Assembly: GCF_013378055.1 (NCBI RefSeq)
Contig: NZ_CP051130.1
Span: 1,674,001 to 1,738,000, forward strand
DNA: 64,000 nucleotides
Origin: Parasphingopyxis sp. CP4
GTDB taxonomy: Bacteria > Pseudomonadota > Alphaproteobacteria > Sphingomonadales > Sphingomonadaceae
Reading direction: 5' to 3'
Position 1 is the stretch's first letter, and each line of letters begins with the position of its first letter. Position numbers and translations under genes: made by a program. Positions 1 to 8,861 of the stretch are shown in pieces. The notes below the pieces were generated by a model. It saw only the letters and a program-made list of their open reading frames with translations. It made no database searches and was not told the DNA's origin.

Positions 1-899
1 CAGTTCAGATCCTCGATCCGCGCCGCATTGACCGCGAGCGCCGACTTTGGCCCGACAATCACGCGCCGCGTTTCCGGTTCCAGTTTCACCACATAAAGCG
101 GTTCGGGCTGGCCGCCGATCTCCAATCCGCGTCGCTGGCCCACCGTGAAGTGGATCAGGCCCTGGTGCTGGCCGAGCACTTCCCCGGTTCGCGTCACGAT
201 ATCGCCACCCTCGCCCGCTTCGGGCCGGATCTTCTTGACGATCTTCGCATAGTCCCCATCGGGCACGAAGCAGATATCCTGGCTGTCTGGCTTCATCGCG
301 ACGACCAGGCCGAGCTCTTTGGCAATTTCGCGCACTTCCGCCTTGGGCATGTCACCCAGTGGGAAGCGCAGATAATCGAGCTGCTCCTTGGTGGTCGTGA
401 AAAGGAAATAGCTTTGGTCTCGCGCGGGATCATGGGCCCGATGTAATTCTGGACCATCCTCCCCCAAAACGCGCCGAACATAGTGCCCGGTCGCCAAGCA
501 ATCGGCGCCCAGATCGCGGGCCATTCCAAGCAGGTCATGAAACTTCACGCTTTGGTTGCACCGGATACAGGGGATCGGCGTTCGGCCCGCCATATATTCA
601 TCGGCAAAATCGTCGATCACTGATTCCCGGAAACGGCTTTCATAGTCGAACACATAATGCGCGATGCCCAGCGTTTCGGCGACAGCACGGGCATCCCGAA
701 TATCCTGACCGGCGCAGCAGCTGCCGGTACGACCGGTTGCTTCGCCGTGATCATAGAGCTGGAGGGTAATCCCAATCACCTCGGCGCCGGTCTTGGCCGC
801 GAGCGCTGCAACGACCGATGAATCGACGCCGCCGGACATGGCGACAACGATGCGGCTTTCTGCCGCCGGCTTATCAAGCTGGAAATCTGGGACTGTCAT
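1..899 (-). CDS. mnmA: tRNA-specific 2-thiouridylase MnmA (3' end outside window)
   Basis: MnmA thiolates U34 of the tRNAs for Lys, Glu and Gln, using ATP and sulfur relayed to it. Translating the minus strand from the ATG at 899 gives 299 codons that run off the left edge. The PP-loop SGGVDSS is at residues 22-28. The two family cysteines are visible in the contexts IRCNQSVKF and DSQDICFVP, and the tRNA-binding region GHYVRR and the QRRGLEIGG stretch are present. The C-terminal part is missing because the window ends. The gene points away from sciP. One of its substrates, tRNA-Glu(TTC), is encoded at 28.4 kb. Identification is firm from the motifs; only the length is unknown. Confidence 0.95.
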   Translation of the reverse strand, partial: MTVPDFQLDKPAAESRIVVAMSGGVDSSVVAALAAKTGAEVIGITLQLYDHGEATGRTGSCCAGQDIRDARAVAETLGIAHYVFDYESRFRESVIDDFADEYMAGRTPIPCIRCNQSVKFHDLLGMARDLGADCLATGHYVRRVLGEDGPELHRAHDPARDQSYFLFTTTKEQLDYLRFPLGDMPKAEVREIAKELGLVVAMKPDSQDICFVPDGDYAKIVKKIRPEAGEGGDIVTRTGEVLGQHQGLIHFTVGQRRGLEIGGQPEPLYVVKLEPETRRVIVGPKSALAVNAARIEDLN

Positions 900-1054
900 G
901 ACGGGCTATTTAGTGTTTCGTAGCCATGTCCGCAAAGGGCAATCTTTAGCCCTGTTTCCGCTTTGCTAACCAAACCCATCGAAAACCGCCGCCAATCCTC
1001 ACCAAAGCGTTGCCAGCGCCTTTACCACGTTTTCAACCTTCCTCCCTAATAGCT

Positions 1055-1369
1055 ATGTCCATGGAGATGAGTTTCACACCATTTCGCAATCGCATGGACG
1101 CGGCCGGGGCTATCGCTCCGGACTTCCGCGCCCTTGTCGGCTTGCTGGCCGCGGCACAGGCGGCTCAGCCGACCGGGCGCCTGGCGACCCGCCTTGCATT
1201 GGGCGAGACACGCCAGATTGCAGCCACGGAAGCGCTGATATCTCTCTTCGCACCAGGCTCGGACGCAGACCGACGGACAAGCAGCACAATGGGGGCCGTG
1301 CTGAAAGGATGTTTCAATCCGACTGTCCCATTTTCGTCCATGCCGGTAACCGCACGGAAAGGATCATAA
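1055..1369 (+). CDS. possible small hypothetical protein, doubtful
   Basis: This is an open frame of 104 codons starting MSMEMSFTPFRNRMD in the 581-base gap between mnmA and sciP. The first two thirds are alanine- and leucine-rich with third positions typical of the neighbourhood; the last third looks less coding-like. No signal peptide, membrane segment or known motif is visible and no convincing ribosome-binding site precedes the ATG. An opposing open frame covers part of the same stretch and has even less support. If neither is real, 900-1480 is non-coding, and I see no RNA gene or repeat in it. Treat as a candidate only. Confidence 0.25.
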   Translation: MSMEMSFTPFRNRMDAAGAIAPDFRALVGLLAAAQAAQPTGRLATRLALGETRQIAATEALISLFAPGSDADRRTSSTMGAVLKGCFNPTVPFSSMPVTARKGS

Positions 1370-1480
1370 AGTGTCTGTTTACCTTGGCATTTTAGGCTTT
1401 TTTCAACGTGCTTTGCATATAAGGCATTCATCGTAATGCCGAAGAGCCAAGCAGGATCGCATGATCCCATTGAGGAAATA

Positions 1481-1780
1481 ATGATCGAGAACCAAAAGAT
1501 ACGACCGGCACAAGTCATAGGACCCTTGGGGGAACCGTTGACGATGGAATCGCTTCCGCCGCCCTCGACCCGTCGCTGGGTCGTGCGTCGCAAGGCTGAA
1601 GTTGTGGCCGCCGTAAATGGAGGTTTGCTGACCGTGGACGAGGCGTGTGAGCGTTACGATCTGACGGTTGAAGAATTTGCCAGCTGGCAGCGCGCGATTG
1701 ATCGTTCGGGAATGCCCGGCCTGCGGGTCACCCGGATCCAGCATTACAAGTCGCTCTATGAGCGCCAGCAGAAATATTAG
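1481..1780 (+). CDS. sciP: SciP-like DUF1153 cell-cycle transcription factor
   Basis: A 99-residue DUF1153 protein. In Caulobacter the family member SciP binds CtrA and DNA and represses CtrA-activated genes. The frame extends upstream to 1436, but the ATG at 1481 is chosen because GAGG precedes it at a good distance and the protein then matches the family's usual length of about 90-100. The helical DNA-binding part is recognisable from RRWVVRRKAEVVAAVNGG through LTVDEACERYDLTVEEF to FASWQRAIDR. The gene is followed by a strong terminator at 1838-1882. Its presence supports an alphaproteobacterial origin. That it works as in Caulobacter is inferred. Confidence 0.88.
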   Translation: MIENQKIRPAQVIGPLGEPLTMESLPPPSTRRWVVRRKAEVVAAVNGGLLTVDEACERYDLTVEEFASWQRAIDRSGMPGLRVTRIQHYKSLYERQQKY

Positions 1781-1837
1781 AGCCAGCTTTTAGAAATATT
1801 GTCGCACGGTCGTCCATCGGTCGTTCGCAACAATGGG

Positions 1838-1882
1838 TTCCCCGGTCGCCATCTCCGTCGGCGGCCGGGGAATTTGTTTTTT
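1838..1882 (+). terminator. rho-independent terminator after sciP
   Basis: Thirteen-base arms at 1838-1850 and 1860-1872 pair with a single G-U wobble around a nine-base loop, followed by TTTGTTTTTT. The position, 58 bases after the sciP stop, fits termination of sciP. Confidence 0.85.
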
Positions 1883-1927
1883 GGCCCGAAGCGGCTAGCT
1901 TCCCGCTCAACACATAAGATTCGGCAG

Positions 1928-1956
1928 CACGGAACTAATGGGTGTTCCGTGGCGTA
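1928..1956 (+). promoter_or_regulatory. palindrome with an EcfG-like promoter, before the GlsB-family gene
   Basis: CACGGAAC and GTTCCGTG form perfect 8-base arms around an 8-base loop at 1928-1951. Within it, GGAAC (1931-1935) lies 17 bases before CGTA (1953-1956), close to the GGAAC-N16/17-CGTT pattern known for the alphaproteobacterial general stress sigma factor EcfG. The downstream gene belongs to a family often induced by stress. The palindrome is certain; its role as promoter or operator is inference. Confidence 0.4.
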
Positions 1957-2014
1957 GATCGAATATATGTGCATTTGCGTCGCCATTCGGACGGCGCGCC
2001 AACGGGAGGAACGC

Positions 2015-2293
2015 ATGCTTGATTTCATTTTGGCCCTTGTGATGGGGGGTATCATCGGCTGGCTCGCGAGCATTGTCATGAAGCGCGATGCATCGATGGG
2101 CATTTTCTGGAACATCATCGTCGGCTGTGTCGGCTCGGTGCTGGGACGCTTCTTGTACGGCATGCTCGTCGGCGGCGCGTCTGACAGGATGCGGGACAAT
2201 CCGTTTAACCTCGAAACGCTGGGCGTGGCCTTTGCAGGTGCCGTCGTCTTGCTGCTGATCATGAATCTGATCCAGCGCGGACGCGTTCGCTAA
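2015..2293 (+). CDS. GlsB/YeaQ/YmgE family stress-response membrane protein
   Basis: A 92-residue, strongly hydrophobic, glycine-rich protein of the transglycosylase-associated (YeaQ/YmgE/GlsB) family. Three membrane segments are visible: about residues 2-20 (LDFILALVMGGIIGWLAS), 27-50 (glycine-rich) and 68-88. The start at 2015 is chosen over an upstream ATG at 1967 because GGGAGGA precedes it and the upstream codons would add a non-family extension. Relatives are induced under stress, but the molecular function is unknown. It is probably monocistronic: it ends at the bidirectional terminator 2319-2351 and has a palindromic, EcfG-like promoter region upstream. Confidence 0.85.
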   Translation: MLDFILALVMGGIIGWLASIVMKRDASMGIFWNIIVGCVGSVLGRFLYGMLVGGASDRMRDNPFNLETLGVAFAGAVVLLLIMNLIQRGRVR

Positions 2294-2318
2294 CCCACGC
2301 TATAGATATCGTTAGAAG

Positions 2319-2354
2319 ATGGGGCCGGGCTGCAAATGCCCGGCCCCATTTTAT
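2319..2354. terminator. bidirectional terminator between convergent genes
   Basis: Perfect 12-base arms ATGGGGCCGGGC (2319-2330) and GCCCGGCCCCAT (2338-2349) enclose a 7-base loop and are followed by TTTTATT. It sits between the GlsB-family gene and the convergent SIMPL gene, and directly abuts the stop codon of the latter. Confidence 0.85.
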
Positions 2355-3064
2355 TGCAGCTCGAACGTCACAGACACATTGGCGGTAAGCCGCTGTTCGC
2401 CCGGCGCGACCGGAACCGACTCGGCCATGTCCATCGCGGCACTGGCCATGCGCTGCATAACAACCGGTGGACGTGACGCACCGGCTTCGCTGATCGCGAC
2501 GATGCGTACGACCCGCATCCCGGCTGCTGCCGCATACAGCTGAGCGCGGGCGCGGGCAGTGGTGATCGCGTCGCGGCGCGCCTCATCCAGGGCGTCCTCC
2601 GGCGAATCTACTTGAAAGCTTGGTCCGTTAATCTGGTTCACACCCTGGGCGACCAGCATGTCGATGACGGTCCCCGCCTGATCGACATCGCGAAATCGAA
2701 TCGTCAATTGATTCGATGCCGTATAACCGAGCAGGCGACGCTCGTTGCGATTCGAATGATCATAGCGCGGGCGGAGGCTGATCGACGCGGTTTGGATGTC
2801 GCGATCGGCAAAACCGGCGGACCGCAGAGCCCGAAACACGCCATTCATTTGTCTGTTATTCGCCCTGAGCGCATCAGATGCTGTTGGCGCTTCAGTAACA
2901 ATGCCGGCGTTGATCACCACTATATCCGGCGTCCTCAGCGACTCGCCCGTCGCCACGATATCGAGTCGCGTTCCTTCAATGACCGGGACCGGTGTTGCTA
3001 CCTGTGCAGCCGCTGCTGATGCCAGTGAAACTGCCGCTGCGAGGCCGAAGATCATATATCTCAT
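2351..3064 (-). CDS. SIMPL-domain (DUF541) periplasmic protein
   Basis: A 237-residue SIMPL/DUF541 protein, a family of periplasmic proteins of uncertain function that includes YggE, linked to oxidative stress. Residues 1-21 form a signal peptide ending in SAAAAQ. Typical family segments follow: IVATGESLRTPDIVVINAG near the start, LGYTASNQLTIRF in the middle and DALDEARRDAITTARARAQLYAAAAG before the end. The start at 3064 is set by AAGGGAG on the minus strand about 8 bases upstream and by the signal peptide; the frame is open to 3217. It is divergent from the RND operon and shares its promoter region. Confidence 0.88.
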   Translation of the reverse strand: MRYMIFGLAAAVSLASAAAAQVATPVPVIEGTRLDIVATGESLRTPDIVVINAGIVTEAPTASDALRANNRQMNGVFRALRSAGFADRDIQTASISLRPRYDHSNRNERRLLGYTASNQLTIRFRDVDQAGTVIDMLVAQGVNQINGPSFQVDSPEDALDEARRDAITTARARAQLYAAAAGMRVVRIVAISEAGASRPPVVMQRMASAAMDMAESVPVAPGEQRLTANVSVTFELQ

Positions 3065-3179
3065 TTGTCGCTCCCTTGGGTCGTTTATGTATGTGCCGAA
3101 TCGCCGGCTTTCCCGTTTCCACCAGAAGTGGCGTTTCCCTTCGATGAACGGTCGATATTGTCCGTCAGGACACCTTGCG

Positions 3180-3192
3180 TTTGCACTGCAAA
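3180..3192. promoter_or_regulatory. TTTGCA-C-TGCAAA palindrome
   Basis: A perfect 6-base inverted repeat around one central base lies in the divergent region between the SIMPL gene and the RND operon. It resembles the sites before the phasin gene (11285-11347) and the palindrome after recJ (28328-28338). No protein is assigned to it. Confidence 0.35.
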
Positions 3193-3224
3193 AAACGCAA
3201 ACGAACCGCAGAAACACTTCCGAC

Positions 3225-3258
3225 TTGAGCCCTGTGTTATATTCATGTAATACAGCAC
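3225..3258 (+). promoter_or_regulatory. promoter of the RND operon with overlapping imperfect inverted repeat
   Basis: TTGAGC (3225-3230) and TAATAC (3248-3253) are separated by 17 bases, a good housekeeping-type promoter. An imperfect inverted repeat from GTGTTATA (3234) to TACAGCAC (3258), with 6 of 8 outer positions paired, covers the -10 box. That would suit a repressor, although no regulator gene is adjacent. The promoter is moderately supported; the operator is inference. Confidence 0.5.
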
Positions 3259-3288
3259 GACAGTAAGGGAATTCGGAGTATAGCCAAG

Positions 3289-4503
3289 GTGGCAGACATG
3301 AATGTTGAAACGCGCTTTGCGGGTGACGCCGCGCCGATGAGCGAATTCGAAGAAGAAGAACGGCGCCGGGATCGACGGCGGCGGATTATCATCATTGCGA
3401 CCATCCTTGGTGCGCTGGTGATTGCTGCTGCCTATTTCATGTTCCAGGGCGGTGCCGGTGAAGGCGCTGGCGCAGCAGCGGGCGAAGACGGCCCGGCACG
3501 CGTATTGCCGACCGTTACGGTTATCGTTCCGGGTTCGCAGTCCATCTCCAACACGATTTCAGCCAGCGGGACGCTGGACGCCCGGCGTCCGATGCCGGTC
3601 GGTGTGGCTGGTGAAGGCGGGCAGATCGCGCGTGTAATGGTCGATGCCGGCGATTGGGTCGGTAGAGGGCAGGTTCTCGCGACCATCGAAAGCTCGGTCC
3701 AGTCACAACAGGTCGGCGGCGCATCTGCGCAGCTCGAGGTGGCCCGTGCCAATCTTGCGCTTGCCCAAGCCAATCTCGATCGTTCGCTCCAGCTGGTTGA
3801 GCGTGGCTTTATCAGTCAGGCCGATATCGACCGTCTGACCGCAACCCGCGATGCCGAGCGCGCACGGGTTAATGTCGCCGGGGCCCAGCTCAATGAGCTT
3901 CGCGCCCGGGCAGGTCGCCTGGCGATTCGTGCGCCGGCCGCTGGGCTGGTGCTCACGCGCAATGCCGAGCCTGGCCAGGTCGTGAGTGCCGGTAGCGGCG
4001 CCTTGTTCATGCTCGCCCAGGGCGGTGAGATGGAAATGAATGCCCGCGTATCGGAATCCGATTTGCGCGGTATGTCCGTAGGCCAGCAAGCCACAATCAT
4101 CCCGGTCGGCACCGCCGATCGCTTTGAAGGCCAGGTCTGGCAACTTTCGCCAACCATTGACGCGCAGAGCCGCCAGGGCACCGCGAGTGTCGCATTGTCC
4201 TATCAGGAAGGCTTGCGTCCGGGCGGATTTGCCACGGCGGAAATCATCAGCGGATCGATTGATGCGCCGATGCTGCCAGAATCTGCGGTCCAGAGCGACA
4301 GCGCCGGCAATTATGTCTATGTTATCAACGAAGATAATATCGTGGAGCGCCGCGACGTGACGATCGGAACGGTCGGCAGCGCGGGCATCACGATCCGTGA
4401 AGGTTTAGCTGGCGATGAACGGGTCGTTCGCTCGGCCGGTGCCTTCCTGAACCCGGGCGACGAAGTGATACCGCAGCGTATGTCCCAGGAAGATGAGAGC
4501 TAG
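3289..4503 (+). CDS. RND efflux periplasmic adaptor (membrane fusion) subunit
   Basis: A 404-residue HlyD/AcrA-type adaptor that would link the inner-membrane RND pump to an outer-membrane channel. It starts with GTG at 3289 (an in-frame ATG lies at 3298). A basic stretch RRRDRRRR precedes a membrane anchor at about residues 36-52. Next come a lipoyl half-motif GGQIARVMVDAGDWVGRGQVLA, an alpha-hairpin of about 75 residues, the second lipoyl half AIRAPAAGLVLTRNAEPGQVV, and a beta-barrel with the proximal domain. The pump gene follows 9 bases downstream. No TolC-like gene or regulator is nearby, so the outer-membrane partner must lie elsewhere. Substrates cannot be told from the sequence. Confidence 0.92.
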   Translation: MADMNVETRFAGDAAPMSEFEEEERRRDRRRRIIIIATILGALVIAAAYFMFQGGAGEGAGAAAGEDGPARVLPTVTVIVPGSQSISNTISASGTLDARRPMPVGVAGEGGQIARVMVDAGDWVGRGQVLATIESSVQSQQVGGASAQLEVARANLALAQANLDRSLQLVERGFISQADIDRLTATRDAERARVNVAGAQLNELRARAGRLAIRAPAAGLVLTRNAEPGQVVSAGSGALFMLAQGGEMEMNARVSESDLRGMSVGQQATIIPVGTADRFEGQVWQLSPTIDAQSRQGTASVALSYQEGLRPGGFATAEIISGSIDAPMLPESAVQSDSAGNYVYVINEDNIVERRDVTIGTVGSAGITIREGLAGDERVVRSAGAFLNPGDEVIPQRMSQEDES

Positions 4504-4512
4504 GAGCCACTA

Positions 4513-7500
4513 ATGAGTTTCCGGACCGTATCGACCTGGGCGATCAAGAACCCAACCCCGCCGCTCGTGCTGTTTCTCGGGTTGATGCTGGCTGGCATTG
4601 TCAGCTTCATCCGGCTCGACGTGAATGACAGTCCCGAGATCGATTTCCCGGCCGTCCAGGTGGTTATTGCCCAGCCCGGCGCCGCACCGACGGAAATGGA
4701 AAATCAGGTCACCCAGCGGGTTGAGGCTGCGGTCCGCAATATCAGCGGCGTGAACACGCTCTCCTCCTTCGTCAATGAAGGCAATTCGCGCACCTTTATC
4801 GAATTTACGATTGGTACGCCGGTCGATCGCGCAGTGAATGACGTGCGCAATGCGCTCGCCCAGATTCGGGGTGACCTGCCGGAGGGCATATTAGAACCGC
4901 AGGTTGTCCGCGTCGAAATCAATGGTGGCGGAACGATCGCCTATTTCGCAGTCGAAAATGTCGACATGACGCTCGAAGAGCTCAGCTGGTTCGTCGACAA
5001 TAATGTCGCTCGAGAATTGCTTTCAATTGAAGGCATGGCCGCAGTCGACCGTGGTGGCGGGGTAAGCCGCGAAATCCGCGTTATCCTTGATCCCGCACGA
5101 CTCCAGTCTTTGGGCATCACTGCCAGTCAGGTTAATGCACAGCTCCGCGCGACCAACCTTAATGCGGCAGGCGGCCGCGCCGAAGTGGCCGGGTCCGAGC
5201 AATCGGTTCGCGTTCTCGGCAATGCAGAAACCGCCTATGAACTCGGCCAGACCGATATTGCACTGGGCGGTGGCCGAACGGTCAAACTCGCCGATATCGC
5301 CGAAGTTCGCGATCTTTATGGTGAGCAGCGTTCGCTCTCCAAGATGAACAACCGCCAGGTGCTGAGCTTTGGCATCGAACGCGCCAAGGGTGCGTCCGAC
5401 GTTACCGTTTATGACGAAGCCGAGCGGGTGCTTGCGGAGATCGAGGAAGCCAATCCGGGCGTTACTTTCACCCGACTCTTCACGACCGTGGAATATACGC
5501 GCGAAAATTATGAATCCGCGATGATGGCACTGATCGAGGGTGCAATCCTTGCGGTTATCGTTGTCTGGTTCTTCCTGCGTGACTGGCGCGCGACGCTGAT
5601 CTCGGCGATCGCGATCCCGCTCTCTGCCATCCCGACCTTCTGGTTCATGGATCTCTTCGGTTTCTCACTCAACTTTATCAGCCTCCTCGCGCTTAGTCTG
5701 GTGGCCGGTGTCCTTGTCGATGACGCGATCGTCGAGATCGAGAACATCGTCAGGCATATGCGGATGGGCAAATCCTCATACCAGGCATCGATTGATGCCG
5801 CAGAAGAGATCAGCCTGGCCGTGCTGGCCACGACTATGGCCATTGTCGCGGTCTTCCTGCCCGTCGCGCTGATGCCCGGCATTTCCGGTCAGTTCTTCAT
5901 CCAGTTCGGCCTCACCACGGTGGTTGCCGTGGTCATGAGCCTCGCCGTGGCGCGATTAATTACGCCATTGGTCGCGGCCTATTTCCTGCGTGCCGAAGGC
6001 GTCCGCGAACATGGCGAAGGTCCGGTCATGGATCGCTATATGGCGCTTCTGAAATGGTCGCTCGTCCATCGCTGGAAGACCGCTATTTTCGGCGGCGGCG
6101 GTGCGCTGGTCGCAACAATCTTCGCGTTTAGCCAGTTGGGCATCACTTTCCAGCCGGAAACCGATGACGATTTCAGCCGGGTCAATATTGAGATGGTTCC
6201 GGGCACGACGCTTGAGGAAACCGAACGCGTGTCTGACCAGGTCGCGGCCATCCTGCGCGAACAACCGGAAGTGCGCACGGCATTCCAGCGGATCGATCCG
6301 GGCAGCGGTCGTATCTTCATGACGTTGGAGGATGATCGCGAACGCAAGAGCACCGAGTTCGAACGCGAAACAGCGCCGCTCTTGCGCGCTATTCCCGATG
6401 CCCGCGTGACATTCCGATCGCAGCAAGGCGGCTTTAGCGGCCGAGACATTTCGATGGTTATCGGCGGTGACGATCCTGTTATTCTCCAGGAACAGGCCGA
6501 TGAGTTGGTCCGCCAGATGAGCGAGCTGGATACGATTATCGCACCACGCATCGACGGCGATTTGCGGCGTCCGGAAATCGTTGTGACACCGCGTCTCGAC
6601 CTGGCTGCCGATCTCGGCGTGACTACGGCAGAGCTCAGCCGTGCGATCCGCATCGCAACCCAGGGTGAGATTGATCAAAACGCTGCCCGTTTTTCGCTTA
6701 GCGATCGCCAGATTCCGATCCGGGTGGCGCTGGCCGAAGAATCACGCCGTGATCTTTCGACCATCGAAAACCTGCCGGTGACAACGCAAAATGGCGGCTC
6801 GGTTCCGCTGCGCCTCGTCGCCGATATCGGATTCGGTTCGGGTCCGACGGAAATTCGGCGCTATGACCAGCGCCGCCGCATCGTGATTGGCGCCGATCTC
6901 GCGCCCGGCCTGGTGAGCGGCGATGCGATGTCGGAGATCAATGCCCTTCCCTTCTGGGAAAACATGCCGGCGGGTGTCGATCGCGTCGTTGCCGGTCCCG
7001 AAGAATGGCAGGCAGAAATGCTGTTCAACTTCTTCGTGGCCGTGCTGTCCGGGGTGCTGCTAGTCTTTGCCGTCCTTGTGCTGCTGTATCGCAGGATCAT
7101 GGCGCCGCTCGTGAATATGGGGTCGCTGATCCTGGCCCCACTAGGCAGTGCGATTGCGCTCCACATTGTCGGTCAGCCGCTCTCCATGCCGGTCTTTATC
7201 GGATTGTTGATGCTGCTTGGTATTGTCGCCAAAAACTCGATCCTGCTCGTCGATTTCGCAATCGAGGAAATGGATAAGGGCGTCGACAAGGATACCGCAA
7301 TTATCGAAGCGGGCCACAAACGCGCCCAGCCGATCGTGATGACGACCGTCGCCATGACCGCAGGCATGGTCCCAACGGCCCTTGCCCTGACCGGCGATGG
7401 GGCGTGGCGGTCTCCCATGGGGTGGACGGTGATTGGCGGCCTTATCCTCTCGACCGTACTGACGCTCGTGATCGTGCCGGCTTGCTTCAGTCTGGCTGAC

Positions 7501-7593
7501 AGTACCGAAAAACGGCTGCGTCGCTTCTTCGGTCGGGCGCTTACCTACAAGCCCGAAGATGACGAGAAGGCAACGATCCAGCCCGCCGAATGA
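4513..7593 (+). CDS. RND-family efflux pump, inner-membrane transporter
   Basis: A 1026-residue resistance-nodulation-division pump, normal length for the AcrB/MexB-like HAE1 group. The first membrane helix is near residues 10-30, followed by the large porter domain, TM2-6 (about 335-495), the second porter loop, and TM8-12 (about 835-1005). Proton-relay residues are present: the aspartate pair in VLVDDAIVEIEN (TM4) and the lysine in AKNSILLVDFA (TM10). It uses the proton gradient to export drugs, detergents or similar compounds. Its stop overlaps the start of the DUF445 gene by ATGA, so adaptor, pump and DUF445 protein form one transcription unit. Confidence 0.95.
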   Translation: MSFRTVSTWAIKNPTPPLVLFLGLMLAGIVSFIRLDVNDSPEIDFPAVQVVIAQPGAAPTEMENQVTQRVEAAVRNISGVNTLSSFVNEGNSRTFIEFTIGTPVDRAVNDVRNALAQIRGDLPEGILEPQVVRVEINGGGTIAYFAVENVDMTLEELSWFVDNNVARELLSIEGMAAVDRGGGVSREIRVILDPARLQSLGITASQVNAQLRATNLNAAGGRAEVAGSEQSVRVLGNAETAYELGQTDIALGGGRTVKLADIAEVRDLYGEQRSLSKMNNRQVLSFGIERAKGASDVTVYDEAERVLAEIEEANPGVTFTRLFTTVEYTRENYESAMMALIEGAILAVIVVWFFLRDWRATLISAIAIPLSAIPTFWFMDLFGFSLNFISLLALSLVAGVLVDDAIVEIENIVRHMRMGKSSYQASIDAAEEISLAVLATTMAIVAVFLPVALMPGISGQFFIQFGLTTVVAVVMSLAVARLITPLVAAYFLRAEGVREHGEGPVMDRYMALLKWSLVHRWKTAIFGGGGALVATIFAFSQLGITFQPETDDDFSRVNIEMVPGTTLEETERVSDQVAAILREQPEVRTAFQRIDPGSGRIFMTLEDDRERKSTEFERETAPLLRAIPDARVTFRSQQGGFSGRDISMVIGGDDPVILQEQADELVRQMSELDTIIAPRIDGDLRRPEIVVTPRLDLAADLGVTTAELSRAIRIATQGEIDQNAARFSLSDRQIPIRVALAEESRRDLSTIENLPVTTQNGGSVPLRLVADIGFGSGPTEIRRYDQRRRIVIGADLAPGLVSGDAMSEINALPFWENMPAGVDRVVAGPEEWQAEMLFNFFVAVLSGVLLVFAVLVLLYRRIMAPLVNMGSLILAPLGSAIALHIVGQPLSMPVFIGLLMLLGIVAKNSILLVDFAIEEMDKGVDKDTAIIEAGHKRAQPIVMTTVAMTAGMVPTALALTGDGAWRSPMGWTVIGGLILSTVLTLVIVPACFSLADSTEKRLRRFFGRALTYKPEDDEKATIQPAE

Positions 7594-8861
7594 CATCTGA
7601 GGAACCCACCCGGCCGATCAGCCGGTTCAATGCATCGGAAGATCGTGGCCGCAATATGCGGCGCACGGCCACCGCCATGCTGTTCCTCATGTCGGGGATC
7701 TTCGTCCTCGCTCATTCGATGGAAGACGCGCATCCGGCCTGGGGTTTTGTCCAGGCCTTTGCCGAAGCCGCAATGGTCGGCGGACTGGCAGACTGGTTCG
7801 CCGTCACGGCACTGTTTCGCTATCCCATGGGTATCCCGATCCCGCACACTGCCATCGTACCGCGGAAAAAAGATCAGATTGGTGAGCAACTCGCCTGGTT
7901 CCTGCGCGATAATTTCCTGACGCCTGCAATCGTCGCACGCCGGATGCAGCGTTTCGATGTCGCGGGCGCAATCGGCAAATTTCTTACCAATCCCAATGGC
8001 GATGAGAGCCGGATGCGCAAAGGCGCCTCCAATCTGGTCGCGATGGTGCTCGAAAATCTCGATGACGAGAAACTCGGCGGCACCACCAAGACGATGATCG
8101 CCAACCGGCTCCGCGATCTTGATATTGCGCCGCTGCTTGGCCAATCGATGGTCGCGGCGATGAAAGAAGATCGCCATATCCCGATTGTTGATGGCATGGT
8201 CCGATGGGCTGCAAATATCCTCGACTCGAACGAAGATATTGTCCGCGCCATGGTCCATGAGCGGGCCAATAACTTCATGCGCTGGCTGGCAATTGACGAT
8301 CGCCTGTCAGAATCGATCATCACCGGCCTCAGGAGGCTGCTCGTGCAGATGGAAGGCGATCCGCATCATCCGCTGCGCGACCAAGCAAATGAAGGTTTTG
8401 TCCGGCTGGCATTTGACCTCCAGCATGACGCGGAGATGCGCCAGCGGGTCGAGCATTTCAAACAGGATATGATCGAGAATGAAGCCGTCACCGAATGGCT
8501 TGACGGATTGTGGCAGCAGGCGCGCGAGGCGCTGCTCCGCGCAGCGCGCGATCCCGATCGGGCAATGGAGGGACGGTTCGGCGAAGCGCTGCAGGAACTG
8601 GGCCGCACCTTGCAGGAAGATCCAGAAATCAAACGCGCGATCAACAGCTTTGCGCGCCGCGCGACTGTCGGCGCCGTAGCCGATTATGGCGACAGCATCG
8701 TCCGGCTGGTCTCGGACACCGTCAAAGGCTGGGACGCGAAAACGATCACCGATCGGGTGGAAAATGCGGTGAGCCGGGATCTACAATATATCCGGATGAA
8801 CGGGACGCTGGTTGGCGGGCTTGTCGGCCTCACTATTCACACGATCATTACGATAATCTAG
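7590..8861 (+). CDS. DUF445-domain membrane protein
   Basis: A 423-residue DUF445 protein of unknown function. A hydrophobic segment near residues 28-45 is followed by the family hallmark [33 protein letters not shown], then a long helical, charged domain, and a second hydrophobic segment at the C terminus ([19 protein letters not shown]). Both ends are therefore probably in the inner membrane with the helical part on one side. Translation is coupled to the RND pump by an ATGA overlap, suggesting co-expression. The 3' end overlaps the convergent murA stop codon by 4 bases (CTAG). A functional link to efflux is suggested only by this arrangement. Confidence 0.87.
   Translation: MTSEEPTRPISRFNASEDRGRNMRRTATAMLFLMSGIFVLAHSMEDAHPAWGFVQAFAEAAMVGGLADWFAVTALFRYPMGIPIPHTAIVPRKKDQIGEQLAWFLRDNFLTPAIVARRMQRFDVAGAIGKFLTNPNGDESRMRKGASNLVAMVLENLDDEKLGGTTKTMIANRLRDLDIAPLLGQSMVAAMKEDRHIPIVDGMVRWAANILDSNEDIVRAMVHERANNFMRWLAIDDRLSESIITGLRRLLVQMEGDPHHPLRDQANEGFVRLAFDLQHDAEMRQRVEHFKQDMIENEAVTEWLDGLWQQAREALLRAARDPDRAMEGRFGEALQELGRTLQEDPEIKRAINSFARRATVGAVADYGDSIVRLVSDTVKGWDAKTITDRVENAVSRDLQYIRMNGTLVGGLVGLTIHTIITII

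Noticed and set aside
1165-1593. Minus-strand open frame across the sciP start region
   Set aside because: It overlaps the well-supported sciP gene, shows no protein-like pattern and lacks a start signal.
5956-6678. Long open frames opposite the RND pump gene (also at 9116-10186, 13239-14603 and 29626-30819)
   Set aside because: They lie antisense to genes with clear family motifs, have no ribosome-binding site or known domain, and their amino-acid composition is that of the complementary strand of GC-rich coding DNA.
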